A stretch of 64,000 nucleotides of DNA from positions 44,942,675-45,006,674 of the forward strand of contig OY759219.1 in NCBI GenBank assembly GCA_963662175.1, given 5' to 3'. Positions 32,002-46,600 of this stretch are shown in pieces (the stretch's first letter is position 1; every line of letters starts with the position of its first letter). A program made the translations under genes and the position numbers. The notes beneath the pieces are model-generated. The model was not told where the DNA came from. It saw only the letters and a list, made by a program, of their open reading frames with translations, and made no database searches. The DNA is from Aradus depressus. Taxonomy: Eukaryota > Arthropoda > Insecta > Hemiptera > Aradidae.

Positions 32002-34799
32002 GTAGGTTCTCAGTAGAAGGGAAATGGGGACTCTGGACCAGTTGCTCCACATGACCTTTGACCCCACGGGGTCACGTGACCCATCACCCCCACCACCAAC
32101 ACTCCCCCACCCTCCCCAGCTCCGAATCACCCACCATCGTACATCCCCAGCTCAATACGTTTCCGCTCTCCCTCTAAACCTCAATAAGGCCCCCCCCCCC
32201 CCCCTAATTTTTTGATCTCAATTTTTGTCCTTTGAATCACTACCAATCTACTTCCCCATCTAAATAAGTTTCCGCTCTCACTCTAAACCTCAATAAGGCC
32301 CCCCCCCCCACTAATTTTTTGATCTCAATTTTTGTCCTTTGAATCACTACCAATCTACTTCCCCATCTAAATAAGTTTCCGCTCTCACTCTAAACCTCAA
32401 TAAGTTTCCGCTCTTCCTCTAAACCTCAATAAGTTTCCACTCTCCCTCTAAACCTCAATAAGTTTCCTCTCTCCCTCTAAACCTCAATAAGTTTCAGCTC
32501 TCTCCCTAAACCTTAATAAGTTTCCGCTCTCCCTCTAAACCTCAATAAGTTTCCGTTCTCCCTCCAATTCAGTCTGATTTTGTGACCTTGAACAGGCACT
32601 TGCGTGTTCAAGCATGTCGAACCCTGCATTCGTGTAGCCTACCTTATCATGTCCTATCATCATCATCATCATCATTGTATTCAGTATTATTTAAAACTGG
32701 AGTATTATGATGGAAAAATCGCCTACCTACACTTTTGAGCATGCCGTCCTTCGGTGCCTTGAATAGTATTGCATTTAAAAATATAATTCAAAGCTCGTCA
32801 TATTGAGTATGTTGTCCGATTGGAGTAATATGTGCGAAAAAATATTTATCTTCAATTCCGAGCATGCCGTCCTTCGGTGCCTTGAATGGTATTGCATTTA
32901 AAAATATAATTCAAAGCTCGTCATATTGAGTATGTTGTCCGATTGGAGTAATATGTGCGAAAAAATATTTATCTTCAATTCCGAGCACGCTGTCCTTTGG
33001 TGTTGTTTGTGAATTCTTGTTTTTTATTTATTTTTTTAACATCTACTAAGGTTTGGAAATGACCTTCGTATCTGTAGGGATTAAGTCGTTGTTTACATGT
33101 TTCAAACATGTCGAGACCTGTTGTTCATACTTCACCAATTTTTATTTCATGATTTAATCTTACATCCCCACGTCAATTAACACATCCAATATGCTTCCCC
33201 ATCTCAATACCCCCGCTCTCCCTCCGATTCACTACTCTCTATCTTCATCGGCGTAGCCAATCCATCTCAATTTTCTCACTTATACTTCCCCACCTAATTC
33301 TCCCTTTAAACCTTTTACTCAGACACACATCCAAGCAATTTTCTTTAGATTTCATCATAGTCCACTACTCTTAGCACCATCATGCTTCGCCCCTGTTCAA
33401 CACCTACAACCTCTCTAGATCGTCTGACATTTTCATCATAACCCGGTCTACCCATACATAAACCTACATTCTACGTCCATTAGCCTTTCCCTCTGAGTCA
33501 GTCAAACTTACCCACCTCAAATCATCTTCAATGCACATACCCACATCAATTATTCTAAAACATAATCTTTAATTATAATAGTTCTACTTCCTCAGACCTA
33601 TTGTACTTCTTCCAATCCGGCAGAGACTTTGCAACCCACACCTCAGGTCTTTCTCCTAATTTTTATGACTCACTTCTACTTCCACACATCAATCGTCTAA
33701 TTGTTTTTTCTCAACTTGTCCTTACCAATTTTCTGTTCTCTACTTCTAAAACCTTTTACTCATACATACCCGCCCATACACGCGGAGTAATCTTTAGATC
33801 TAGATGTACCTTTCCATGGATACATTCTTAGGCTAACATGCAGTATATTCAACTTACGTTATGTTACATACTACTTCTCATCTCCAGCACTTAACTTACT
33901 TAGCACCTCTACTGTATTCCAATCCTCGTTTAAAGCGGTCAAAACAATTTCTTTTTCCTTCCACCAACCGTCCTCTACTGTAATTGCTCTCCTAACCTTC
34001 TCAAACCCCCGCACAATTCTGACAACGACCAATCCATCCCAATATTCTGCTCTCCACTTCTACTTCCCCAACATGATATCAAGTTAGAACCCTACAAGTG
34101 TAGACTACTGCCCCGTCAACATTTCTTTCTCATTCAAACCACTTCTATCCCACCTCTCACTCAGACATACCTGCACACTTGCATCACATGCAGAAAATCA
34201 AATTTAAATGCTTCTCCCTACCTAAACCGCCAGGTCAACACCCCCACAGTTCTCGTCGATATTTAGATTCACATTTCCAATATTACTTTACCATCACTAT
34301 TTTTACGACTAATAACCTACAATCTAGCAGGAACTTAAATCATCCCCCTGCACAACACTACTCCGGATATATTCAGAACCCACTCCCACACATCTGAGCA
34401 CCAATAGAACTCTAACCTAGGACCCCTGCTGTGTAGGCTCACTCACATTGGTACCTGTCAACCCATCTTCATAACTGCAAAAGCCGGGGGTAATTTCATA
34501 TTCAAGTATTTTTCCTAAGATTTCATACTGATGAAGGCTCTAGACCCCTTCATCACCAACGAGATCAGTTAAAGAACTATTTTATAACACAGCCCCAACG
34601 TACTTATAAGGTGTGTCCAATACAATAGGAACTCTTCTTATATAGCTATCCTAAGAAGAAGTCATTGAAAACTTTACCCACTGAGCCGGATAATTATTTA
34701 TAGTAGAGATACTAATATTTTTTGAATGGGTAGGCGGCCTTGTGTAACATTTCATTATCAGAGATTAGCTGTGATGTACTTTTCTACAAATCAGAGACT

Positions 34800-34834
<35 letters not shown>

Positions 34835-37800
34835 CTAACGCATCGGAGAGACTATGTATATTTCCTACAATAGAATCCTTCCGAGAGATCCAATATATCG
34901 TCACGACACAACACTTCACAAAAATACGGAATTGTTCATCTATCCCTATAAACATCACTCAACTGCAACTTCCCCAAATCTAAAAAACTTAGAAGTCGCT
35001 CGGACACATTTTAAAAACCCCACCACTCTTCTATATACTTCCTAAGCTAAATTCTTTCCCTGGTTCCCCTCTATAGTATATCTTAAACTCTAAAGTAACC
35101 CCAACCCGAACACCATTCCTATCAATCTAAACTTTTATTTCTCAGTCATGCACCATAGATAGGGTTTTCTATAGGTGCTATCACCAATCTCCTACATGCA
35201 TATATATATAATATATTTTCTATAGTTCCCCCGACATTTTTCTACAACTAACACTCAATTAATATTATAACGCAGCCCTCACACCCATACTCCATTGTAC
35301 TTATTTTTCAAGTCCCAAGCTCTTCGTCTAATATACATCACAGTTCCCACCGGTATTTGAGAACCCATATAGTATTATTGTTCCATCCTCACCCACATCT
35401 CATGGACCCCACAATTCAGCCCTCCTTCCCCGCATATATGGTATTGAGAGCCAAAACACTTACGATGACCCAATACAACAGTTATTTTACCGATTCATCT
35501 TCATAGCCACAAAACCCGGGATTATTTAATATTTTAGTATATTTCTTTTTTCATTATTTGTCACAGGTTTTTTTTCCTCACATACAACGCCTACTCCACT
35601 CAACTGTTTTTTCTTAAAGTCCTATACATATCTTACATCCTTTCATATATTTATTTTTTATTTAGTCATATTATTTAATATTTTATGCGATTAATATTTA
35701 TTTACATTTTCGAAAATTTACGTAAATTATGAAAATTTTGTAGCATATTCAGGAACATTTTTTGTGATGAATGTGACTGCGTAATAACTATCGTGATTAT
35801 AAGAAAAATTGGTGAGTACAAGCTGGTCAGTATTAAGAAATAAAAATCGTATATAGGTTCCATATCATAGGCAGTTTCTTATTGTTGTTGGAGCTAGGTG
35901 TATTGCTGGAAACCCATTAATGATCGGCTCTTCTCGGATTTTATCGGCTCCTTTCGTTGCATGTAAGATGAAAAAAACTATAAATACGTTCTGTTTGGTC
36001 AGTAGTTATCTGTTTTCATTGTGAACGTGTTAACAACGTTGAGATAAATACAATCTGATCATTCACTATTTATTGAACCGAAGTTGTCAACCCTGTTACA
36101 ATAAATACGGTCTGTTTGGTGATTATTAGGCAGACTTCATTGATCTAGTAACCCACAGCAGGTTAGATACCATGGGGGTCAAACGAAACGCTCTCACTAT
36201 AGAAAATAAAATAAAAATAATTAAACTTTTTGATGAAGGAGAAAAGGTTGGAGAAATATCGAAACATTTCAAGATTCCTCAATCCACGATTTCTTCAATT
36301 TTAAAGAGACGAGAAACCATTTTTCAATTAGATACATGTGGTAAAAGACATATTAAACGAATTAGAACTAATGGTGATTATCCAATGGAACAAGATGAAA
36401 CTGAGGATACACCCCCTCTTGCCTTCAACGGAGAGAATTACACACAATAACACACAGACTCTTCAGAGGACGATGTGGGTGAACACTCCAGTTCATCACA
36501 ACAGCAAACGGACTCTTCACAGCATGATACGGATGAAGACGGAAGTGAACGAATTCATTCAACAGAACACCGACGAGTAGTATATGGTGATAAAAAACCA
36601 ACAAAAAAGTTCAACCTTCCTAAACCCGTAAAAGGCTTAATACCTCTTTCTAAGGAAAATATGACGTTTTTACGTTTGGTCGGGTATAAAGTTCTGTCAT
36701 CAACGTATAGATGTTAGATTTGGATAGTTCAAAGAGGGGTTCGGATATCATTCTCATTACCGAAACCATCGGGGGTATAGATGGAATAAGAAAATCTGTT
36801 AGACATGAAAACACTCTATCTATTTAAAAGGTAGATTTTTTCAAGGAGAATGGGACAACGACAGTTGCAACATTCTAAAAGTGGTTTTTGTTCAATTCCA
36901 GTGCTTCCAGGGTAATAACTCGGACTATATTTTGAAGGATATATCAATAATGGGCATTAACTTTATTGGGAATAGGTACACAGCATATCACAAACGAAAA
37001 GATTATTAGAAAGAATCAAATCGAATGCTGTGAGGTTGTGCAGGCTTGGAGAGGCTATAAACGCACGCAGGTCGTATGAGTGAAGGTTTGGAGAGGATAT
37101 AGACGCCCGCAGACCAGTGTGATCACCAGCAGTTCTAAATGTTGAAAACACTGATTTGAGGAAAAGTAGGAGAGTACAATCGTGTTAATATGCCTGTATT
37201 TTTGATTTGCAGGAAAGGGCCTTGCCCCCTTTTTATTCATGCTTTGTATCCAAAAGTATATATATATTTCAGTTTTCATTTGACTATATGCTTATATCAT
37301 CTCTTTGTGAGAGCGGTTCTAAATCTGCTGGGTAAGTTTCGTTCTTGAGCAGTGTCTACATGTACCCCCAAAATCCTGTTTCTTTGAACCAAATTCAACT
37401 CAGTCAAATCGATTCAAATCCCTATATTATACTGCAATATTCTCGCTCAAACATCACTACACTCTCCTTCTAGTTATAACGATATCGCTATATTTATAAC
37501 GATATTACTGTAGTTATAACGATATCGCTATATTTATAACGATATTACTGTAGTTATAACGATATCGCTATATTTATAACGATATCGTTATAACTACTGT
37601 GATGTCGTTATAAATATAGCGATATCGTTATAACTACAGTAATATCGTTATAAATATAGCGATATCGTTATAACTACTGTGATATCGTTATAAATATAAC
37701 GATATCGTTATAACTACAGTAATATCGTTATAAATATAGCGATATCGTTATAACTACTGTGATATCGTTTTAAATATAGCGATATCGTTATAACTACTGT

Positions 37801-40632
37801 GATATCGTTTTAAATATAGCGATATCGTTATAACTACTGTGATATCGTTATAAATATAGCGATATCGTTATAACTCCTGTGATATCGTTATAAATATAGC
37901 GATATCGTTATAACTACAGTAATATCGTTATAAATATAGCGATATCGTTATAACTACAGTAATATCGTTATAAATATAGCGATATCGTTATAACTAGAAG
38001 GAGAGTGTAGTGATGTTTGAGCGAGAATATTGCAGTATAATATAGGGATTTGAATCGATTTGACTGAGTTGAATTTGGTTCAAAGAAACAGGATTTTGGG
38101 GGTACATGTAGACACTGCTCAAGAACGAAACTTACCCAGCAGATTTAGAACCGCTCTCACAAAGAGATGATATAAGCATATAGTCAAATGAAAACTGAAA
38201 TATATATATACTTTTGGATACAAAGCATGAATAAAAAGGGGGCAAGGCCCTTTCCTGCAAATCAAAAATACAGGCATATTAACACGATTGTACTCTCCTA
38301 CTTTTCCTCAAATCAGTGTTTTCAACATTTAGAACTGCTGGTGATCACACTGGTCTGCGGGCGTCTATATCCTCTCCAAACCTTCACTCATACGACCTGC
38401 GTGCGTTTATAGCCTCTCCAAGCCTGCACAACCTCACAGCATTCGATTTGATTCTTTCTAATAATCTTTTCGTTTGTGATATGCTGTGTACCTATTCCCA
38501 ATAAAGTTAATGCCCATTATTGATATATCCTTCAAAATATAGTCCGAGTTATTACCCTGGAAGCACTGGAATTGAACAAAAACCACTTTTAGAATGTTGC
38601 AACTGTCGTTGTCCCATTCTCCTTGAAAAAATCTACCTTTTAAATAGATAGAGTGTTTTCATGTCTAACAGATTTTCTTATTCCATCTATACCCCCGATG
38701 GTTTCGGTAATGAGAATGATATCCGAACCCCTCTTTGAACTATCCAAATCTAACATCTATACGTTGATGACAGAACTTTATACCCGACCAAACGTAAAAA
38801 CGTCATATTTTCCTTAGAAAGAGGTATTAAGCCTTTTACGGGTTTAGGAAGGTTGAACTTTTTTGTTGGTTTTTTATCACCATATACTACTCGTCGGTGT
38901 TCTGTTGAATGAATTCGTTCACTTCCGTCTTCATCCGTATCATGCTGTGAAGAGTCCGTTTGCTGTTGTGATGAACTGGAGTGTTCACCCACATCGTCCT
39001 CTGAAGAGTCTGTGTGTTGTTGTGTGTAATTCTCTCCGTTGAAGGCAAGAGGGGGTGTATCCTCAGTTTCATCTTGTTCCATTGGATAATCACCATTAGT
39101 TCTAATTCGTTTAATATGTCTTTTACCACATGTATCTAATTGAAAAATGGTTTCTCGTCTCTTTAAAATTGAAGAAATCGTGGATTGAGGAATCTTGAAA
39201 TGTTTCGATATTTCTCCAACCTTTTCTCCTTCATCAAAAAGTTTAATTATTTTTATTTTATTTTCTATAGTGAGAGCGTTTCGTTTGACCCCCATGGTAT
39301 CTAACCTGCTGTGGGTTACTAGATCAATGAAGTCTGCCTAATAATCACCAAACAGACCGTATTTATTGTAACAGGGTTGACAACTTCGGTTCAATAAATA
39401 GTGAATGATCAGATTGTATTTATCTCAACGTTGTTAACACGTTCACAATGAAAACAGATAACTACTGACCAAACAGAACGTATTTATAGTTTTTTTCATC
39501 TTACATGCAACGAAAGGAGCCGATAAAATCCGAGAAGAGCCGATCATTAATGGGTTTCCAGCAATACACCTAGCTCCAACAACAATAAGAAACTGCCTAT
39601 GATATGGAACCTATATACGATTTTTATTTCTTAATACTGACCAGCTTGTACTCACCAATTTTTCTTATAATCACGATAGTTATTACGCAGTCACATTCAT
39701 CACAAAAAATGTTCCTGAATATGCTACAAAATTTTCATAATTTACGTAAATTTTCGAAAATGTAAATAAATATTAATCGCATAAAATATTAAATAATATG
39801 ACTAAATAAAAAATAAATATATGAAAGGATGTAAGATATGTATAGGACTTTAAGAAAAAACAGTTGAGTGGAGTAGGCGTTGTATGTGAGGAAAAAAAAC
39901 CTGTGACAAATAATGAAAAAAGAAATATACTAAAATATTAAATAATCCCGGGTTTTGTGGCTATGAAGATGAATCGGTAAAATAACTGTTGTATTGGGTC
40001 ATCGTAAGTGTTTTGGCTCTCAATACCATATATGCGGGGAAGGAGGGCTGAATTGTGGGGTCCATGAGATGTGGGTGAGGATGGAACAATAATACTATAT
40101 GGGTTCTCAAATACCGGTGGGAACTGTGATGTATATTAGACGAAGAGCTTGGGACTTGAAAAATAAATACAATGGAGTATGGGTGTGAGGGCTGCGTTAT
40201 AATATTAATTGAGTGTTAGTTGTAGAAAAATGTCGGGGGAACTATAGAAAATATATTATATATATATGCATGTAGGAGATTGGTGATAGCACCTATAGAA
40301 AACCCTATCTATGGTGCATGACTGAGAAATAAAAGTTTAGATTGATAGGAATGGTGTTCGGGTTGGGGTTACTTTAGAGTTTAAGATATACTATAGAGGG
40401 GAACCAGGGAAAGAATTTAGCTTAGGAAGTATATAGAAGAGTGGTGGGGTTTTTAAAATGTGTCCGAGCGACTTCTAAGTTTTTTAGATTTGGGGAAGTT
40501 GCAGTTGAGTGATGTTTATAGGGATAGATGAACAATTCCGTATTTTTGTGAAGTGTTGTGTCGTGACGATATATTGGATCTCTCGGAAGGATTCTATTGT
40601 AGGAAATATACATAGTCTCTCCGATGCGTTAG

Positions 40633-40666
<34 letters not shown>

Positions 40667-43600
40667 AGTCTCTGATTTGTAGAAAAGTACATCACAGCTA
40701 ATCTCTGATAATGAAATGTTACACAAGGCCGCCTACCCATTCAAAAAATATTAGTATCTCTACTATAAATAATTATCCGGCTCAGTGGGTAAAGTTTTCA
40801 ATGACTTCTTCTTAGGATAGCTATATAAGAAGAGTTCCTATTGTATTGGACACACCTTATAAGTACGTTGGGGCTGTGTTATAAAATAGTTCTTTAACTG
40901 ATCTCGTTGGTGATGAAGGGGTCTAGAGCCTTCATCAGTATGAAATCTTAGGAAAAATACTTGAATATGAAATTACCCCCGGCTTTTGCAGTTATGAAGA
41001 TGGGTTGACAGGTACCAATGTGAGTGAGCCTACACAGCAGGGGTCCTAGGTTAGAGTTCTATTGGTGCTCAGATGTGTGGGAGTGGGTTCTGAATATATC
41101 CGGAGTAGTGTTGTGCAGGGGGATGATTTAAGTTCCTGCTAGATTGTAGGTTATTAGTCGTAAAAATAGTGATGGTAAAGTAATATTGGAAATGTGAATC
41201 TAAATATCGACGAGAACTGTGGGGGTGTTGACCTGGCGGTTTAGGTAGGGAGAAGCATTTAAATTTGATTTTCTGCATGTGATGCAAGTGTGCAGGTATG
41301 TCTGAGTGAGAGGTGGGATAGAAGTGGTTTGAATGAGAAAGAAATGTTGACGGGGCAGTAGTCTACACTTGTAGGGTTCTAACTTGATATGATGTTGGGG
41401 AAGTAGAAGTGGAGAGCAGAATATTGGGATGGATTGGTCGTTGTCAGAATTGTGCGGGGGTTTGAGAAGGTGGCAATATGGACAATATAAATGTTAAACA
41501 AGTTCCTTCATTTTGTGCTGAGGATGGTGTAAGCCGAAACCGGGAGACTTTATATATATTTGTGGCAATATAGACAATATAAATGTTAAACAAGTTCCTT
41601 CATTTTGTGCTGAGGATGGTGTAAGCCGAAACCGGGAGACTTTATATATATTTGTGGCAATATGGACAATATAAATGTTAAACAAGTTCCTTCATTTTGT
41701 GCTGAGGATGGTGTAAGCCGAAACCGGGAGACTTTATATATATTTGTAGCAATATGGACAATATAAATGTTAAACAAGTTCCTTCATTTTGTGCTGAGGA
41801 TGGTGTAAGCCGAAACCGGGAGACTTTATATATATATTTGTGGCAATATGGACAATATAAATGTTAAACAAGTTTCTTCATTTTGTGCTGAGGATGGTGT
41901 AAGCCGAAACCGGGAGACTTTATATATATATTTGTGGCAATATGGACCATATAAATGTTAAACAAGTTCCTTCATTTTGTGCTGAGGATGGTGTAAGCCG
42001 AAACCGGGAGACTTTATATATATTTGTAGCAATATGGACAATATAAATGTTAAACAAGTTCCTTCATTTTGTGTTGAGGATGGTGTAAGCCGAAACCGGG
42101 AGACTTTATATATATATTTGTGGCAATATGCACAATATAAATGTTAAACAAGTTCCTTCATTTTGTGCTGAGGATGGTGTAAGCCGAAACCGGGAGACTT
42201 TATATATATTTGTGGCAATATGGACAATATAAATGTTAAACAAGTTCCTTCATTTTGTGCTGAGGATGGTGTAAGCCGAAACCGGGAGACTTTATATATA
42301 TTTGTGGCAATATGGACAATATAAATGTTAAACAAGTTCCTTCATTTTGTGCTGAGGATGGTGTAAGCCGAAACCGGGAGACTTTATATATATTTGTGGC
42401 AATATGGACAATATAAATGTTAAACAAGTTCCTTCATTTTGTGCTGAGGATGGTGTAAGCCGAAACCGGGAGACTTTATATATATTTGTGGCAATATGGA
42501 CAATATAAATGTTAAACAAGTTCCTTCATTTTGTGCTGAGGATGGTGTAAGCCGAAACCGGGAGACTTTATATATATATATATATTTGTGGCAATATGGA
42601 CAATATAAATGTTAAACAAGTTCCTTCATTTTGTGCTGAGGATGGTGTAAGCCGAAACCGGGAGACTTTATATATATATTTGTGGCAATATGGACAATAT
42701 AAATGTTAAACAAGCTCCTTCATTTTGTGCTGAGGATGGTGTAAGCCGAAACCGGGAGACTTTATATATATTTGTGGCAATATGGACAATATAAATGTTA
42801 AACAAGTTCCTTCATTTTGTGCTGAGGATGGTGTAAGCCGAAACCGGGAGACTTTATATATATTTGTGGCAATATGGACAATATAAATGTTAAACAAGTT
42901 CCTTCATTTTGTGCTGAGGATGGTGTAAGCCGAAACCGGGAGACTTTATATATATTTGTGGCAATATGGACAATATAAATGTTAAACAAGTTCCTTCATT
43001 TTGTGCTGAGGATGGTGTAAGCCGAAACCGGGAGACTTTATATATATTTGTTGCAATATGGACAATATAAATGTTAAACAAGTTCCTTCATTTTGTGCTG
43101 AGGATGGTGTAAGCCGAAACCGGGAGACTTTATATATATTTGTGGCAATATGGACAATATAAATGTTAAACAAGTTCCTTCATTTTGTGCTGAGGATGGT
43201 GTAAGCCGAAACCGGGAGACTTTATATATATTTGTGGCAATATGGACAATATAAATGTTAAACAAGTTCCTTCATTTTGTGCTGAGGATGGTGTAAGCCG
43301 AAACCGGGAGACTTTATATATATTTGTTGCAATATGAACAATATAAATGTTAAACAAGTTCCTTCATTTTGTGCTGAGGATGGTGTAAGCCGAAACCGGG
43401 AGACTTTATATATATTTGTGGCAATATGGACAATATAAATGTTAAACAAGTTCCTTCATTTTGTGCTGAGGATGGTGTAAGCCGAAACCGGGAGACTTTA
43501 TATATATTTGTGGCAATATGGACAATATAAATGTTTAACAAGTTCCTTCATTTTGTGCTGAGGATGGTGTAAGCCGAAACCGGGAGACTTTATATATATA

Positions 43601-46600
43601 TTTGTGGCAATATGGACAATATAAATGTTAAACAAGTTCCTTCATTTTGTGCTGAGGATGGTGTAAGCCGAAACCGGGAGACTTTATATATATATATATT
43701 TGTGGCAATATGGACAATATAAATGTTAAACAAGTTCCTTCATTTTGTGCTGAGGATGGTGTAAGCCGAAACCGGGAGACTTTATATATATATTTGTGGC
43801 AATATGGACAATATAAATGTTAATTCATTTTGTGCTGAGGATGGTGTAAGCCGAAACCGGGAGACTTTATATATATTTGTGGCAATATGGACAATATAAA
43901 TGTTAAACAAGTTCCTTCATTTTGTGCTGAGGATGGTGTAAGCCGAAACCGGGAGACTTTATATATATTTGTGGCAATATGGACAATATAAATGTTAAAC
44001 AAGTTCCTTCATTTTGTGCTGAGGATGGTGTAAGCCGAAACCGGGAGACTTTATATATATATTTGTGGCAATATGGACAATATAAATGTTAAACAAGTTC
44101 CTTCATTTTGTGCTGAGGATGGTGTAAGCCGAAACCGGGAGACTTTATATATATATTTGTGGCAATATGGACAATATAAATGTTAAACAAGTTCCTTCAT
44201 TTTGTGCTGAGGATGGTGTAAGCCGAAACCGGGAGACTTTATATATATTTGTGGCAATATGGACAATATAAATGTTAAACAAGTTCCTTCATTTTGTGCT
44301 GAGGATGGTGTAAGCCGAAACCGGGAGACTTTATATATATTTGTGGCAATATGGACAATATAAATGTTAAACAAGTTCCTTCATTTTGTGCTGAGGATGG
44401 TGTAAGCCGAAACCGGGAGACTTTATATATATTTGTGGCAATATGGACAATATAAATGTTAAACAAGTTCCTTCATTTTGTGCTGAGGATGGTGTAAGCC
44501 GAAACCGGGAGACTTTATATATATTTGTTGCAATATGGACAATATAAATGTTAAACAAGTTCCTTCATTTTGTGCTGAGGATGGTGTAAGCCGAAACCGG
44601 GAGACTTTATATATATTTGTGGCAATATGGACAATATAAATGTTTAACAAGTTCCTTCATTTTGTGCTGAGGATGGTGTAAGCCGAAACCGGGAGACTTT
44701 ATATATATATTTGTGGCAATATGGACAATATAAATGTTAAACAAGTTCCTTCATTTTGTGCTGAGGATGGTGTAAGCCGAAACCGGGAGACTTTATATAT
44801 ATTTGTGGCAATATGGACAATATAAATGTTAAACAAGTTCCTTCATTTTGTGCTGAGGATGGTGTAAGCCGAAACCGGGAGACTTTATATATATATTTGT
44901 GGCAATATGGACAATATAAATGTTAATTCATTTTGTGCTGAGGATGGTGTAAGCCGAAACCGGGAGACTTTATATATATTTGTGGCAATATGGACAATAT
45001 AAATGTTAAACAAGTTCCTTCATTTTGTGCTGAGGATGGTGTAAGCCGAAACCGGGAGACTTTACATATATTTGTGGCAATATGGACAATATAAATGTTA
45101 AACAAGTTCCTTCATTTTGTGCTGAGGATGGTGTAAGCCGAAACCGGGAGACTTTATATATATATTTGTGGCAATATGGACAATATAAATGTTAAACAAG
45201 TTCCTTCATTTTGTGCTGAGGATGGTGTAAGCCGAAACCGGGAGACTTTATATATATATTTGTGGCAATATGGACAATATAAATGTTAAACAAGTTCCTT
45301 CATTTTGTGCTGAGGATGGTGTAAGCCGAAACCGGGAGACTTTATATATATATTTGTGGCAATATGGACAATATAAATGTTAAACAAGTTCCTTCATTTT
45401 GTGCTGAGGATGGTGTAAGCCGAAACCGGGAGACTTTATATATATATTTGTGGCAATATGGACAATATAAATGTTAAACAAGTTCCTTCATTTTGTGCTG
45501 AGGATGGTGTAAGCCGAAACCGGGAGACTTTATATATATATTTGTGGCAATTTGGACAATATAAATGTTAAACAAGTTCCTTCATTTTGTGCTGAGGATG
45601 GTGTAAGCCGAAACCGGGAGACTTTATATATATTTGTGGTAATATGGACAATATAAATGTTAAACAAGTTCCTTCATTTTGTGCTGAGGATGGTGTAAGC
45701 CGAAACCGGGAGACTTTATATATATATTTGTGGCAATATGGACAATATAAATGTTAAACAAGTTCCTTCATTTTGTGCTGAGGATGGTGTAAGCCGAAAC
45801 CGGGAGACTTTATATATATATTTGTGGCAATATGGACAATATAAATGTTAAACAAGTTCCTTCATTTTGTGCTGAGGATGGTGTAAGCCGAAACCGGGAG
45901 ACTTTATATATATTTGTGGCAATATGGACAATATAAATGTTAAACAAGTTCCTTCATTTTGTGCTGAGGATGGTGTAAGCCGAAACCGGGAGACTTTATA
46001 TATATTTGTGGCAATATGGACAATATAAATGTTAAACAAGTTCCTTCATTTTGTGCTGAGGATGGTGTAAGCCGAAACCGGGAGACTTTATATATATTTG
46101 TGGCAATATGGACAATATAAATGTTAAACAAGTTCCTTCATTTTGTGCTGAGGATGGTGTAAGCCGAAACCGGGAGACTTTATATATATTTGTGGCAATA
46201 TGGACAATATAAATGTTAAACAAGTTCCTTCATTTTGTGCTGAGGATGGTGTAAGCCGAAACCGGGAGACTTTATATATATTTGTGGCAATATGGACAAT
46301 ATAAATGTTAAACAAGTTCCTTCATTTTGTGCTGAGGATGGTGTAAGCCGAAACCGGGAGACTTTATATATATTTGTGGCAATATGGACAATATAAATGT
46401 TAAACAAGTTCCTTCATTTTGTGCTGAGGATGGTGTAAGCCGAAACCGGGAGACTTTATATATATTTGTGGCAATATGGACAATATAAATGTTAAACAAG
46501 TTCCTTCATTTTATTCATTGTATTGAAAGTCAGCTAATGTTAGCTAATGAAAGTATAAGGCAACTATGTAATCAGTCACAAATTCCATGTTGAGCTTTCC

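Larger units (their letters stand above)
33995..41471. repeat. 7.5-kb near-perfect palindrome (two ~3.5-kb arms)
   Basis: Position x pairs with 75467-x over the inner part and 75466-x beyond the poly-T tract, from 33995 (ACCTTCTCAAA) to 41471 (TTTGAGAAGGT). The arms (33995 to about 37475 and about 37990 to 41471) differ at very few sites: the homopolymer is 30 T at 34805-34834 against 29 A at 40633-40661, and a CAA/TAA change lies in the coding region. The centre is a self-complementary 20/40-bp repeat. The right arm ends exactly where the 92-bp satellite begins. Confidence 0.93.

Noticed and set aside
41494..46499. Many identical 63-codon minus-strand frames
   Set aside because: They arise from adjacent 92-bp satellite monomers and vanish when the TA tract changes length.
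41472..46512. CRISPR array
   Set aside because: The spacers are absent: monomers are directly adjacent and almost identical, and the genome is eukaryotic.
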